A stretch of 64,000 nucleotides of DNA, taken from the NCBI GenBank assembly GCA_950022655.1, contig OX465592.1, positions 2,844,623-2,908,622 of the forward strand, written 5' to 3'. Positions within the stretch are counted from its first letter, which is position 1, and each line of letters begins with the position of its first letter. The translations under genes were made by a program, and so were the position numbers. The DNA is from Alentia gelatinosa (taxonomy: Eukaryota > Annelida > Polychaeta > Phyllodocida > Polynoidae). The notes under the pieces were generated by a model, which made no database searches, was not told the DNA's origin, and saw only the letters and a list, made by a program, of their open reading frames with translations. This document shows positions 43,101 through 54,700 of the stretch, piece by piece.

Positions 43101-43287
43101 TAACCGACAGTAACTGACCTAACCACACAGAAGGTCGGTCGCTGATGATCTTGGGTTCCTTGACACACACGCCCTTGTACGGGTTACACGCGTAACCGGA
43201 AGTGCAGGGCGTGTTCGGGTTACAGACGGTCCGCGCATGCGTGGTCGACACGATGGTGGCAAGCAAAGAGAATAGCAAGAAATCCAT
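39428..43287 (-). CDS. Secreted sphingomyelinase-like phosphohydrolase, four coding exons
   Basis: Joining 43287-43119, 42235-42084, 41623-41498 and 40198-39428 gives 405 codons with matching phases (1, 0, 0). Residues 1-18 are a signal peptide. A Cys-rich segment follows (to about 107). Residues 108-405 form an endonuclease/exonuclease/phosphatase (DNase I-like) domain with TYNVW (N112), QEVF (E150), TTH (H244), SGDLNADG (D281, N283) and LSDH (D394, H395). These are the metal-binding and catalytic positions of Mg2+-dependent neutral sphingomyelinases, which cleave sphingomyelin to ceramide and phosphocholine. Substrate is inferred from the family; some relatives cleave other lipids. The gene is divergent from the CTLD gene at 45.6 kb. 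Tandem arrays touch three of its splice sites. Confidence 0.92.
40199..41000. repeat. 60-bp array that repeats the 3' splice site of the terminal exon
   Basis: Thirteen near-identical 60-bp units continue from the genuine exon edge into the intron. On the gene strand each unit reads TTACGTAAACG-like intron, CATACAG or TTATACAG acceptor, and the exon start GAGGTCTTCATGGGTGG plus TTGTTTC. Two intron variants (TGCAATAAC or TAAAACATC on the plus strand) are mixed. In the exon frame every unit runs into TAA after ten codons, so splicing to a distal unit would give a truncated protein. Confidence 0.95.
41001..41375. repeat. Decayed units of the splice-site array, one with a longer exon copy
   Basis: Five diverged units follow at 41021, 41079, 41146, 41262 and 41325. 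The unit at about 41190-41282 contains roughly 75 bp of exon sequence and would encode EMFIGGCFADQLNICTLFCH, so an older, longer duplication of the exon start preceded the 60-bp expansion. Confidence 0.85.
41378..41486. mobile_element. MITE family L remnant in intron
   Basis: GCCAATGGAAATGAGG, TTTTCCATTGGCG and CGGCGGTTCCTGACAG match family L, adjoining the donor of the third coding exon. Confidence 0.5.
41498..41623 (-). CDS. Sphingomyelinase-like gene, third coding exon
   Basis: Acceptor TTCTGCTCAG and donor CTCCAG|GTCAGT, 126 bp, phase 0 at both ends. It encodes VMTYNVWERDFWITNDGQRE and PDVDVIGLQ, the first strand and helix of the EEP fold with the Asn of the active site. Confidence 0.93.
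41890..42089. repeat. 33/42-bp array that starts at a 5' splice site
   Basis: CTGACAGT (gene strand) recurs at 42089, 42047, 42005, 41972, 41939 and 41906: two steps of 42 bp, then three of 33 bp. The first is the genuine donor (CTGACA|GTAACA). The units have the form ACTGACAGTCAACGAGTTGA then AGGTGAATATTAC. All steps are multiples of three and the frame is open except for one TAA. One unit contains TTGTAAGTG, a stronger donor but in the wrong phase. Confidence 0.9.
42084..42235 (-). CDS. Sphingomyelinase-like gene, second coding exon
   Basis: Acceptor TTTTTGTCTGTGGCAG, directly after a long (ATT)n-type microsatellite. It encodes DTEDRCGRQASDCDLFGLEH and GDVWCREGEIIRCM, a Cys-rich linker. 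The donor ACA|GTAACA at 42084/42083 keeps phase 0 with the next exon and is the first unit of a 33/42-bp array extending into the intron. Confidence 0.8.
42245..42580. repeat. AAT/GAT-rich microsatellite in intron
   Basis: (AAT)n, AATGAT and AATAACAATGAT units, imperfect, begin ten bases from the 3' splice site of the second coding exon. On the gene strand they give a T-rich tract that may act as the polypyrimidine tract. A second block follows at 42538-42590. The many 100-170-codon ORFs are simple-sequence peptides. Confidence 0.95.
42892..43085. mobile_element. MITE, family H, complete
   Basis: GGGGCCTGTTTGACAATCTA and, inverted, CCTGGGGCCTGTTTAATAAT at the other end, followed inward on both sides by TTGTACATGAAGACC. 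It lies in the intron after the first coding exon. Degraded relatives are at 7370-8335. Confidence 0.8.
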
Positions 43288-43296
43288 GATGGCGCC
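43119..43296 (-). CDS. Sphingomyelinase-like gene, first coding exon
   Basis: Acceptor TTATTTTTCAG, then nine untranslated bases and ATG at 43287. It encodes MDFLLFSLLATIVSTTHA (signal) and CNPNTPCTSGYACNPYKGVC. It ends in phase 1 at TTAG|GTCAGT. The alternative donor TGTG|GTTAGG would break the frame with the next exon. A MITE (42892-43085) sits 34 bp beyond the donor. Confidence 0.85.
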
Positions 43297-43424
43297 CTGA
43301 AAAATAACCATGTATATAATTAAATGGATATTCCAGTATTTTCATTTTGACAGTATATTCTACCTTTATTGATGTAGGTCAAATTTACATTCATCAAAGT
43401 TATATCTATTTTGTTGTTGTATTC

Positions 43425-43660
43425 ACGATCTATAGACCCTATTGAGGTATCCCAGAATACAGTATGTTTACAGGTCCCGGTGTGCGCTTGTTACCGACGT
43501 TGTATGGTGATAGAACCTTGAACCGTAACCCGAAATTATTGCAATTGACGGTTTTTATAAATCTTCAAATGGGAAATCCAATGTCAGAAATGGAAAGTTC
43601 AGCTGTTTCTACATATAAATCCGAAATTATATTCAGGTTCTTCAAATTCAGGCTTTTGGC
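43425..43660 (-). repeat. Dispersed repeat, family D (inverted)
   Basis: AGACCCTATTGAGGTATCCC, TTACAGGTCCCGGTGTGCGC and ATGTCAGAAATGGAAAGTTC align inverted to 38085-38300. Located in the first intron of the sphingomyelinase-like gene. Confidence 0.7.
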
Positions 43661-43981
43661 AAATATTGAATTCAGCATTTTATCATGTCTTGCAATACAC
43701 TGAATTAATTAATGCGACTGACTGGTGTTTCAAATACCTACACATTTATTTCAATTTGTGAGTAGAAAACTACAACCTGTATACTCTCATAATCATACTT
43801 AACAAAGGAATGCGATTGAAACCAGCTGTATATAATATTGTCCAGCTGACAGATTAGCCCGCTCCATAGTATCAAAGTTATCCACGTACACGATCATGTA
43901 GGAAAAACATTGTTATGAACCTCAAGATGTAATAAGAAACGTTTAAAAACAAGAACTAGGTGTTCTCCAAGTGGCTCTTAC

Positions 43982-44045
43982 CTTGACCAGCGGGTGAGAG
44001 GGCTGAGTTCCGTTTTACACTGACATGAGGAGAAGATGAGGTGAT
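43982..44045 (-). other. Probable 5' untranslated exon of the sphingomyelinase-like gene
   Basis: A consensus donor (TCAAG|GTAAGAG) at 43982/43981 lies upstream of the acceptor TTATTTTTCAG at 43297, which precedes the start codon by nine bases. The upstream limit is a guess; I see no TATA box. Confidence 0.5.
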
Positions 44046-44049
44046 CCCT

Positions 44050-45616
44050 TATCACTGTGAGAGGAAACCAGGTGCAGGATCCATTGTCATTATCCATCGC
44101 CATGGTGCAATTATTGTAGAATCCATACACAACAGACTTTCAGGATAATTTAATAATATTCACCATTTAAGTCAACCAATGGAAATGAGGTTATATAGCC
44201 ATTTTCCATCGACCGATTTTTCAACACCAATTTGCAGTTGGGAACCACCAATCGATTATTTTGTGTATCCTGGTACCAGATTGTTGATCGGAAACAGCCT
44301 GAATTCTCACCGATTATTATGCAATCAGGCCAGCACCCACTGACGATTCAATCTCAATGGGATACCTCCACCATGGGGTTGTCCCATTACACTAATTCCA
44401 TATAAGGAATACAGTAGACCGAGTAGCCAATGACTGCATTCGCAGCAAACCCCGACCTTAACCCTGACCTCCTTACATTATATTTTCTCGCGCCTTGGGA
44501 CGGCTCTGCAGTCGAGAGTTGACCTCGAATCTTAGGGGCCACAACCACCCTCCTACAATTTAATGAGCCACAACCACCCTCCTATAGAGAAAACCTATGA
44601 AAGTTTGGAGTCAGAGCTCATATCCAATCGAGTTTGAATAGTGTAGTAATTCACAAGGCAAATCCGCGTGAATTACGTTGCGATTTAAACAAGATGGGAT
44701 CAAGCTCTGACTTGAATAGATTTCTGAATTTATCTCAACCTTCCCTTTGACTAATGGGCTAACCTTTGTGACATAATCCCCCAACCTTTGTGACATAATC
44801 CCCCATTGAGTATTTTTCCTAGATATCTCATGGGCGTTGGGTACAAGCTCCCAACGTTAAGTGTATGGATAAAAAATACCAGTGTTAAGATAAAAGCTCT
44901 GACCGTAAACTTTCATAGGTTTCCTCTATAATACCCGATGAAATCCGTAAGCGTAACATTTGTTGATACTACTAGTGTAGGTAGGCTCGGAAAAATTATT
45001 GCCCAAAGCCTTGGCCGCGGGCAGTAATTTTTCCGAACCTTACCGAGTAACTTTGACTTTTGATTACCGGTACTTGGTTTCCCTATTCCTATATACCTTT
45101 AAATATCGATAAAAATGATTATTTCTTTTCCTGCAATAGCTCTAGAAAAATGGCCACCCTTATCGAGTAACTGCAATAGCTAAGTTGTCGTCCCGCTGCT
45201 CTTTATGTCACGTGGTCAGGCCGGGACGAAAACGTCAGCCCGGGACGAAAACGTCAGCCTGGGACGAAAACGTCAGCCTCGCTACATAACTTATAATTCC
45301 TGCATCCCCAGCAGCGGTATATAACTATAGAGGTTTCGGAAATAGGTACATAGGAATCAATCTTAAGGCACACTTGTTTATCCTATAGTTCCTATAGAGC
45401 GATAATTTACTCCAGTCAAAGTGAGCCGCACGTGATGGGATTTAATTGATAAGGGACTTTGTGCGGTACAGTGGGGAGGGCAGCATGATAGGTGACCCCC
45501 AGAACGATACAATAATCACTGCAGCTTAACGGAGACGGGATCTATAGAGATAGAAACTCAAACCCAAGTGTTCTCAGCGTGTGGTGATGCTTCATGACAA
45601 CAGGAGCAGGGTTCCC
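44050..45616. other. Divergent intergenic region between the two genes
   Basis: It must hold the promoters of the sphingomyelinase-like gene (minus) and the CTLD gene (plus). I see no TATA box. It contains a family L-like remnant (44165-44310), a repeat shared with 21480-21545 (44625-44680), and CGGGACGAAAACGTCAGCC three times in tandem at 45222-45278. Confidence 0.5.
44985..45175. repeat. Foldback repeat, family F
   Basis: AAATTATTGCCCAAAGCC is mirrored by GGCAGTAATTTTTCC, then ACCGAGTAACTTTGAC and GTACTTGGTTTCCCTATT. Related copies are at 46975-47160 (in intron 1 of the CTLD gene) and 58375-58560. Confidence 0.65.
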
Positions 45617-45722
45617 ATGGCGGGGACGGGATTCACCACCGCCACTCTGTGGACACTTGTAGCAGCCTTTTGCTGCGTACTACAGCTCACAAGTGGAGAA
45701 ATACACGGACACGGACTGCATG
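45617..45722 (+). CDS. CTLD membrane gene, exon 1 (signal peptide)
   Basis: ATG in a CCCATGG context opens MAGTGFTTATLWTLVAAF and CCVLQLTSGEIHGHG. It ends in phase 1 at CATG|GTAAAT. The hydrophobic core TLWTLVAAFCCVLQL fits a cleaved signal. Confidence 0.85.
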
Positions 45723-48700
45723 GTAAATACTAAGTTTTATTTCACCCCTGATATTTTTGTTCCATATGCTTAATTAACCCTTTAGCTAGGCTATGATGCC
45801 TGAAAGTATTTCCAGGCATAGTACACCATGATGCCTAAAGGTATTTCCTGGGCATAGTACGCTATGATGCCTGGAGGCATTCCTAGGGTGTAGTACACTG
45901 CGATGTCTGGAGGGATTCCCGGGGGCAGTACGCTATGATGCCTGGAGGCAATCCAGGGTGTAGTACACTGCGATGCCTGGAGGCATTCCTAGGCCTAGTA
46001 CGTTATGATGCCTGGAGGCATTCCCAGGTATAGTACGCTATGATGCCTGGAGGCATTCCCGGGGGCAGTACGCTATGATGCCCGGAGGCATTCCTGGGCA
46101 TAGTACACTATGATGCCTGGAGGCATTACTGGGCATAGTACGCTATGATGCCTGGAGGCATTCCCGAGCATAGTACGCTATGATGCCTGGAGGCATTCCC
46201 GGGGGCAGTACGCTATGATGCCCGGAGGCATTCCTGGGCATAGTACACTATGATGCCTGGAGGCATTACTGGGCATAGTACGCTATGATGCCTGGAGGCA
46301 TTCCCGAGCATAGTACGCTTTGATGCCTGGAGGGATTCCCGGGGGCAGTACACTATGATGCCTGGAGGCATTCCTGGGCATAGTACGCTATGATGCCTGG
46401 AGACATTCCCGGGCATAGTACACTATGATGCTTTAAGGCATTCCCGGACCTAATATGCTATGATGCCTTGAGGCACCATTTCCTAAATTTAAGTAATTGT
46501 TATTTTTTTATTGAAATAAAATATGAATATTTTGATAGTATTCTCCAAACCTATGTAAACTATTTTGTAGTTAATATCATTACTATTATTATAACATCTT
46601 AATCATTGTGGATTACCATGGAGGTGTGACATAATGACGTCACTGTTTACATTGTAAAAAGCACCAGCGTACTACAGGAATTAAAGTATAGGTCACTTAT
46701 TCCCATCACTGGTGCTTACAAATATTCAAACGATCAGCTCTTTTGTAGTTTAACAACATAAACAGATTACTTACGAAACTTGAACCATCAGGAACGAGAG
46801 TTCCAGTGAGAGCTGGGGTAAAGTAATAAGTGAGCGGAGAGAGAGATTTGGGCTCTGGTAGGTCAATGCATAGCAACACTCATAATAGCTATGAAACTGG
46901 CAGGAAACCGGCGGAACGAAAACATATCAGTTGCAGTTACTGGATAAGGGTAGGCATGGCTTCTTTGATTATCGCATATAAAGAAATATTCATTTCTATC
47001 GATATTTGATGGTATATAGGAAACCAAGTACCGGTGAAAGAAAGTCAAAAAGTCGGTAACTTGACAAAAATTATTGCCCTCGACCAAGGCCTCGGGAAGT
47101 AATTTTTCCAAGTCTTACCTCGTAACTTTGACTTTCTTTCACCAGAACATAGTTTCACTTTAATATCTAGAGAATCATTATGGAGTTTCACATCGAGTGA
47201 CGATGTAACTTACTCCTCTGAATAACAAGGACTTATGGATTCTTGATGTGGACTTTGATATGAACATTGCATATCAGAATGTCGGACCTACACAAATGTT
47301 TTCTGACATATCGTTAAGTACCATCATATGTATTAACTATCTTATGTTTATATTTTGTAGATATCAAATATGTATGAGGACAATATTATAAATGTCATGT
47401 ATCTTAAATTCACATTAGTTCCAAATGCGCCCACATGATGGCATGGTGGTCCACTCGAGTGGAACATGGCTGCAAGCAGACATTGGTCAGTTAATTCTGG
47501 ATTCTGATTGGTCAGTTAGTGAGCCAATGACTGCGCAGTTGGGCAGAAATACATCTGCTCTTATTTTTCCAGGGGAGGCTGTGCTATTTGGGCAGATATT
47601 TGGTGATTTCTTTGATGCTAAGAACGCGGCTGTTTCAGGGCTTGTATCTTTTCCCGGTAAAGGAATTCTGCGCTTCTCCATCTACGGCAGAAATACATCT
47701 GCTCTTTCTTTACAGGTTATGCTGTGACTGTGGGGGGATCATGTGGAGGTTTCTCTGACACCACATGCAGGGTTGTTCCGGGAGCCTGTATCTGTACCCA
47801 GTATAAGAATTCTGCACTTCTCCGTCTATGACAAAAAATATCTGCTCTTATTTTTCCAGGGGAGGTGGTGACTGCGGGGGGATCATGGGGTGATTTCTCT
47901 GATGCTATGTGTGGGGCTTTCCCAGGACCTGTATCTATGCTCTGTGTACTAATTCTTTGCTTTTTCGTCTACGACAGAAAAATATCTGCTCTTATTTTTC
48001 CAGGGGAGGCTGTGACTGTGGGGGATCATGTGGAGATTTCTCTGACGCTATGTGTGAGGCTTTCCTAGGACCTGTATCTATGCTCTGTGTACTAATTCTT
48101 TGCTTTTTCGTCTACGACAGAAAAATATCTGCTCTTATTTTTCCAGGGGAGGTGGTGACTGTGGGGGGATCATGTGGAGATTTCTCTGACGCTACGTGCG
48201 GGGTTGTCCCGGGAGCCTGTATCTGTGCCCGGTATAAGTACGGCACAGACAGGTACAACAATGTGGACATGGAGTGTACCCGCTACGTCCCAGACAGCCG
48301 CATCGTGTCCCTCCACAGCCTGCAGGAGAACGAGATGCTCCACTCACTCACGAAGGACGACCACCTGGACTTCTGGTTAGGACTCAGGTTTGTCGGTCGG
48401 TATTTCTGTGCTTTATCCTACCCCTAATATAAAATCCCATAGGCTTAACATTGAGTTTCTGTATGCCACGCTGACTGGCATACGGAGCTTTATATGCCAC
48501 TAGTGGCAAACAGCATTGTTATCACATAATATTCCAAAAATGAGGAGACAAGGTAGGATAAAATTAAAACCTGATTCGTTTTAATCTTGGCCACCGCATG
48601 CCACTCCTGAAGTTTTGGCTCCGAACTTCACTCGACTTCGCCTCATGAAGTCACTATGCCAAATTCCAGTTGTGGCATATGGTGGCCAAGATTAAAACTC

Positions 48701-51700
48701 ATCCAGTTTTACGATAGTACCCTTTGTGTTTTATTAGAGCATGCTCGCATGCCCTATATACATTGCCTAAAGGTTAGAGTGGTCACATATAGACTTCCAG
48801 CATAATGCAAAAACACTATCTACATGCCATTCACTGTCATATTGGGAAAGGAGCAGGGTGCCAGTGTCTCAGGGTCTTAGAGGCGTGCCCAACTGACCAT
48901 GACCAATCACTCACAACTGAAATACCTGATGGACCTATTGGTGCTTCATATATTTGGATCTTAGACTTAGACTTGTTTTTTAGGGAGAGAGAGGACTTTA
49001 TTTCTTTCATAATACACAATCGGTTGGTTTTACTCTCATCATTTTGGCTGATTCACAATATTACATTTCTCTTTACACTTTCTACCGTGGTCTTGTTTTC
49101 TGCCCTGCTCCTGATTTTCTTTTTTCGTATAGATAAGAATAGAGTAGCGACAAATTGACTGCCCATACCTTACACTCTAGTTTGATTGCCACCTCCTTAT
49201 AAGTCTATGTGCAATATACCATGGACTTTTTTTCTTTTTTTTCTTTTAAATCAGTTTATTTAGGCTGGACAAAATAAGGCAATCTGCCTGTTTTCAGTTT
49301 TGCCCAGCAAGTCGTACTTGGCTTGATTACAGTAAGTATATGGCATTACCACCAGACTGGCTAGCTAACTTTCTTAACTAATAGGTTATGATATATATAT
49401 ACAATGATAGTCACATATGCTACTCGATAGTTGGTAACATTGTCTGTTCTTTTGAAGATAAACTTACATGAAATGAATATACATCAAGGTCGCTTTAGTA
49501 CTAATATTTACACTATTATAAAACTTCTTGTCACAGACCTAGAATAAGACAGTGTTGACAAAATCAAAAAGAAAACAACATTTTGCTATGCTCCAAGTGA
49601 ACTGGATGCAGTCCCTGGTCCCACAACCACTGGATTGGCCCAGTCTGTAATTTTACTGATGACTAATGGCAAATGAAACGACAGTGGTGTCCCCTAGATG
49701 CAGAGATCGGAATTATTGAACAGTGATGTAAATATAACAGAATCAGGCGTATATATGACATATATATATACATGACTGCAACATGGACACATGTATACAT
49801 TTATAGATGAAGCGTATACACAATGGCAAGGAGGATTTACTTATTTACGACAAATGATAGATATATACGCCTTACGTATACATACGTAAATCAGGTTTTT
49901 TCAAGCTGTGTTAAATCTGTGTTTCAGAAAAAAATTTGTAAATAATTAGAAATTTGACACAAGCGCCATGCATGGTTAATATGAAATAGTTCTGATAATA
50001 CCCGTCAGGTGGCTGAAAAAACTTGATTCTCCTAGGAAAATACAGCTCTCCGGAATCTACTCAGTAGCGATCTGTAGGTTTAGTAGGGAGACTGTGTATT
50101 AGGTGGGTAATAAAATCTGTGTTTCAGATGGTGACTTTGTGTGGGAAGATGGATCAGTGACAGACTTCCTGAACTGGGAGAAGGAGGGACAACTCGGGAA
50201 CACCTCCTCCTGCTACAAATTCTCATCGGCCACTGGCATGTGGAGCCCAGAGGACTGCTCCACTAACCTGAGGGAGGCCTGCAGGTTCGCCCATGGTTGG
50301 TGTTGATTTATTGATAATTAGTAGAAACCAAACGAGAGTCAATGTTTATGCCACGATGGGCAGGTCGTGTATTACTACGCGAAGCGTTAGTTGAGCGTAG
50401 TGAGGAACAGACCCGACCAGAGTGGCATAGCAGTGACAAGTCTAACTCGAGTTTGGTTTCGTATTTATCCTACCCTTCTCTATGCTTTTGGATTACTAAA
50501 TGACAAATATCGATTGAATGACCAACTGAAGTCCGACCAGAACTTTTGAGGCCAACCGGAACTTTTTTTGGAGCAGCTGACAATCTGGTCGCTGATTGGT
50601 CAATTTTTTTATGCCCCTAGAGGCATAAATCGCACTTTATGTCATGGCATGCCGCATAAAATTTGCCTATGTTATGCCTATGGACCATTTTTATTAGGGG
50701 TAGGATAAAGTGGAAAAACTGACTGGGGGATTCATCAGATAATTTTTAGGAAGTTGCAGATCGGCAAATACTTGCCCCGATGCTGTAAGACGTGAGGGGC
50801 GTATTCACTATTATTATATACCTGTGTGCGAATGTCTATCAAATACTGCCCGCTGCCAGGGGTGTAGTAATAATAATGTTCATGCCTGCTCTGACTGTGA
50901 CGCAATAAGTCATTAAAATGGCGTTTTTTCATAGATTTGAGGTATATGATGATAGCAAACGTCCTTACTGTGGACGAAACGGTTCTCGTTCTCAGTCAGT
51001 CATCGATTCCATACGGCCTTCTACCTATGGCGTCAGGCCATATGAAATCACAGACAGCCTGGAACTAGAATCGTTTCATCCACAGTAAGGACATTTCCTA
51101 ATAACCTGGGAGTGAGTAATAATCATCAGATTAAGCACCTGGTCTGTTTACCTTTATTTTACACCTAGTTATGTTTCAAATTCATAATGTTTTACCTTTT
51201 ATCGCCATTTCCTTTAGTTTCGTATTTTTTTCTCCGCATTTTTGTACATTCTATACCATAAATATATTCTTAAAGATATTAGCTATTTCTGTACCACCGT
51301 AAAATATGAATTGTTTACTATAGACTTACTTATGTTTTTGACATCATCGCCATTGTATTTTTACAATATTCCATGGGCGTTGAGTACAAGTTCCCAATGT
51401 TAAGTCTATGGAAATGAAGTACCAGGGGTGAGATAACATCAAATCCTCATGATAATCTATCGATTATTTCTCTGTTAATATTAAAACACAATCATCTTCT
51501 TTTTTTTATAAAATGTAGCCGGTGACCAAAAGGGGTAAAAATGTATCAAAATCAGAATGCAATCACAAGCAGTATACAATAGACATATTGTATTCGCTAG
51601 GCAGCGTTCTTCTAAACAATTATCTCCGAAACATTGAAGAGACGGTAAAGATAGACAACATGTTACACCACAAGTACAGCACTGGACAGTACATACAAAT

Positions 51701-54700
51701 AACAAATTATATTCAAACAATAGCAATATCAAACCACCATTCTTGGTTTCTTGCTACTCACTAGGTCAGCCTCTAAGATAATGATAGTTTAGATCTTATG
51801 ATCTCTCTAAGTTTAATACATTATACATAATGAGTTATACATACACATGTAAAGTTTCTTTTAATTTATAGGTTCAACAGTGCTACCTACGACGAAACCC
51901 ACTTCGCCAAGTCAACATGGTAAATATGTTTAAATTTAGTTTAGTGTTAAATACAATTAGTTCTTGCAGACATATTTTACAAAAAAAATCCAATACCGAA
52001 TTACAAAGCGGAAGCTCTGGAATGGCTAAATATTTCTCAATCTATAATATTTGATGAAATTGCTAGAAGCAAAATATTCTAAATGTGTTGCCTAAGAAGA
52101 ACAAACTGGATCGATATTTTCTTATACCGATTTCAAACCTTTAAATCAAAACACCAATCTGTAGAAAACTAAGACCAGCTTCCTTTAGTTCAAATTACTA
52201 TAGATAAGCCAAGTACGATTATTTCCAAAAACTAATTAAGCTTTTTTCTTTTTACATCTATTCAGATCAGTACTATATGTATCCGTTTTATCTATGCTTT
52301 TCCCTGATCTATTTTCACACCTGAATTACTAATTTCCATATTATTGTAAAACATTTTATGAAGCACTACTATTGCTGAAAATGATAGAAAACCTTTATAA
52401 TCCCCTTCTATATTGCACTGTTATAATTATCTGACAGGTTCACATGCACGAAGTGACAGTAATTATCTTCTCTTTTTTTTTTTTAGCAATTCCTTTATTT
52501 CAATTAGTATCTTACAATTTGATCCACTTCCGTGGCTCCCCTCTTTGTTGCCTTCAATTGTATTCCACCTTACATTTATTCCATTTTTTTGTGGTCTATC
52601 TTTTTAAAACTTCCTCTTCCTCTCACGCAAGTTGCCAACTTTTGATTTTCGTCGTCATTGTCGTCCTCTGTAATTCTCTTTGTTATTTTATATTCAAGTT
52701 GAAGGTAAATTTACAAAAAACCAGACGAGTTGATCTTAAAGATAGGACAGTTTATTTGGGATTGTTGTACATCGAAATAGGGGGGGCAAATTTAATACTT
52801 GGTCGCAACGTTTCGTCTCAATTCATGAGACTTCTTCAGGCAGTATGATTTGTGCGCGTCTTTATCTCTTAAGGTACATTTCTAGGATTGACAATGTTGT
52901 GGTTACACTGGTTACTAAGGATATGGTTGTTATGACAATTCTATGTAGTTGTTGATATGATACATAGGTTCTATAAATAGATTTCCTTGTCGGTTCTTGT
53001 CCTGTTGTTGGTTGGTATGGGTTTTAACATGGTGAATTTGAAATGGAATAGTTTAAACTTTTTGAACAGATATCACAGCTGGGATATTAACATATATATA
53101 GTTTATGTACAAGTATAAATATATGAATATATTATTTTATACAATGTTGAGTATCTAGATACTATTTGGTTTGAATACATAAGGTGAAAAAATAATTATC
53201 ATGCAAGCATGAAGTTTTCAGTAATGGGCATATCGGTGCGCCTGTAAGATGTTAAAGAAGTCATTGGCTACTCTGTGGTCTAGGTCTTGCAGCATACGAT
53301 ATATGTTAAACATTATTTGGAAAAAGATTTTTTCGCTTTCGGCAACCGTTTGGTGGCGTCCGACGAGAATTTTTTTTTCCAAATATCAGTTCCCAACTAA
53401 AGTATCACCTACCCTACCAAACAAGTAGCCGATCTACCTCTTCCACAAAATCAAGAAAGTCACTGGACAATGCTGTGACGTTCCGCCCGTCAAAATACCC
53501 AAATCAGGTAAAAAATGACGGAACAACAACCCATACATACCTTACGACACCTGACGAGAATTCAGTATAGATTCGAAACCACAATACCAAAGCCTCAGCG
53601 GCAGGCGAACCCGAAGAAAAAAGATCTTCACGTACAAAAAGATTAAATTCTCGCCCACCGCCCCCCGTTAATGACAGGCCCTCCAAAGCCTAAATGATGG
53701 CTACGCGCGGCATGCGCCGAACATCGCCGAACACGCCGACAGCGGTTGGGTTGTGAGGCACGCGGTGAAAAGCGTCATTAGCAACCAATGGGAGCGCTCG
53801 CACGCGGCGGCGCTCGACCAATCAGATTGAGGCATCAGGAACAAAGCCATAGCGGACAGAGACTGTGATCGGCGTCATTGTGGTAGTGTTTATGTTCGGT
53901 TTCACTGGACTCTAGCCTTGTCTTCCACATATTGATATATGTTAAACATTGTTGCCTTTCTTAGTTCGTCCTGGGGCTGGTGTTGGATTTGGCTGCGGGA
54001 GTGTCTTGGGTGGGTGTTCTCATGGTGTCTTCTTTTAGGTCTGTTATGTGTCTGTCTGTCCGGGTGGTGGTCTGGGCGGGGTGCCGGATGTCGGTGGTGG
54101 TCACTGGTAGGATTCATCTGGTGCTGGCTGGTGCTTCTCCGTATTGTGGTCGGTACGTATGGTTCAGTGTAGTTGGAGCTTCTTTTGAGTTCTTGGATTT
54201 TTTCTCGTGTGGTGGTTTTCTTTGGTGATAGTCCAGGGCCCTGTTTTTCAGTAACGACATCGTCGGGCAACGATACCCTACGATCGTCCAGCGATTCCAT
54301 GACATTCTGGAAGACACAAAATGGCCGCTGTTCTATAGACACGATCGTAGTGCGCCACTCACGATCGCCGCGAAAAATGTCGGCCGCTACGACAAGTATA
54401 GAACTGTCTTAGGTTCTATAACACATCACTGTGCGTATATAGAGGATTTTCCCACTTCCCGACTGAATTAAGCCATGAAATTTTAATACGAGTAAGGGAT
54501 ACATATGACCTATAATCGTATCAAATATGAAGAAAATAGGCTGCACCGTTCCGAAGTTATCGGTGTTTGAATTTCGTCATAGCAACCGTCTGCTCTGGTG
54601 GCCAGTCACCCCCTCCCTACTCCCGATGGCAGTCAAGTCAGAACATGTCAAGGGCGCTGCATAAATTAGCGGAGGCGTCGGGAAAATACACTGGCCACCA

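Noticed and set aside
48386..48388. Donor ACTCAG|GTTTGT for CTLD exon 2
   Set aside because: It is closer to consensus but ends in phase 2 and would put the next exon out of frame; the GTCG|GTCGGT donor keeps phase 1 and a standard CTLD sequence.
48805..49158. 117-codon plus-strand ORF with a hydrophobic C-terminus
   Set aside because: Its first half is a family K repeat and it lies inside an intron; the hydrophobic part follows from T-rich sequence.
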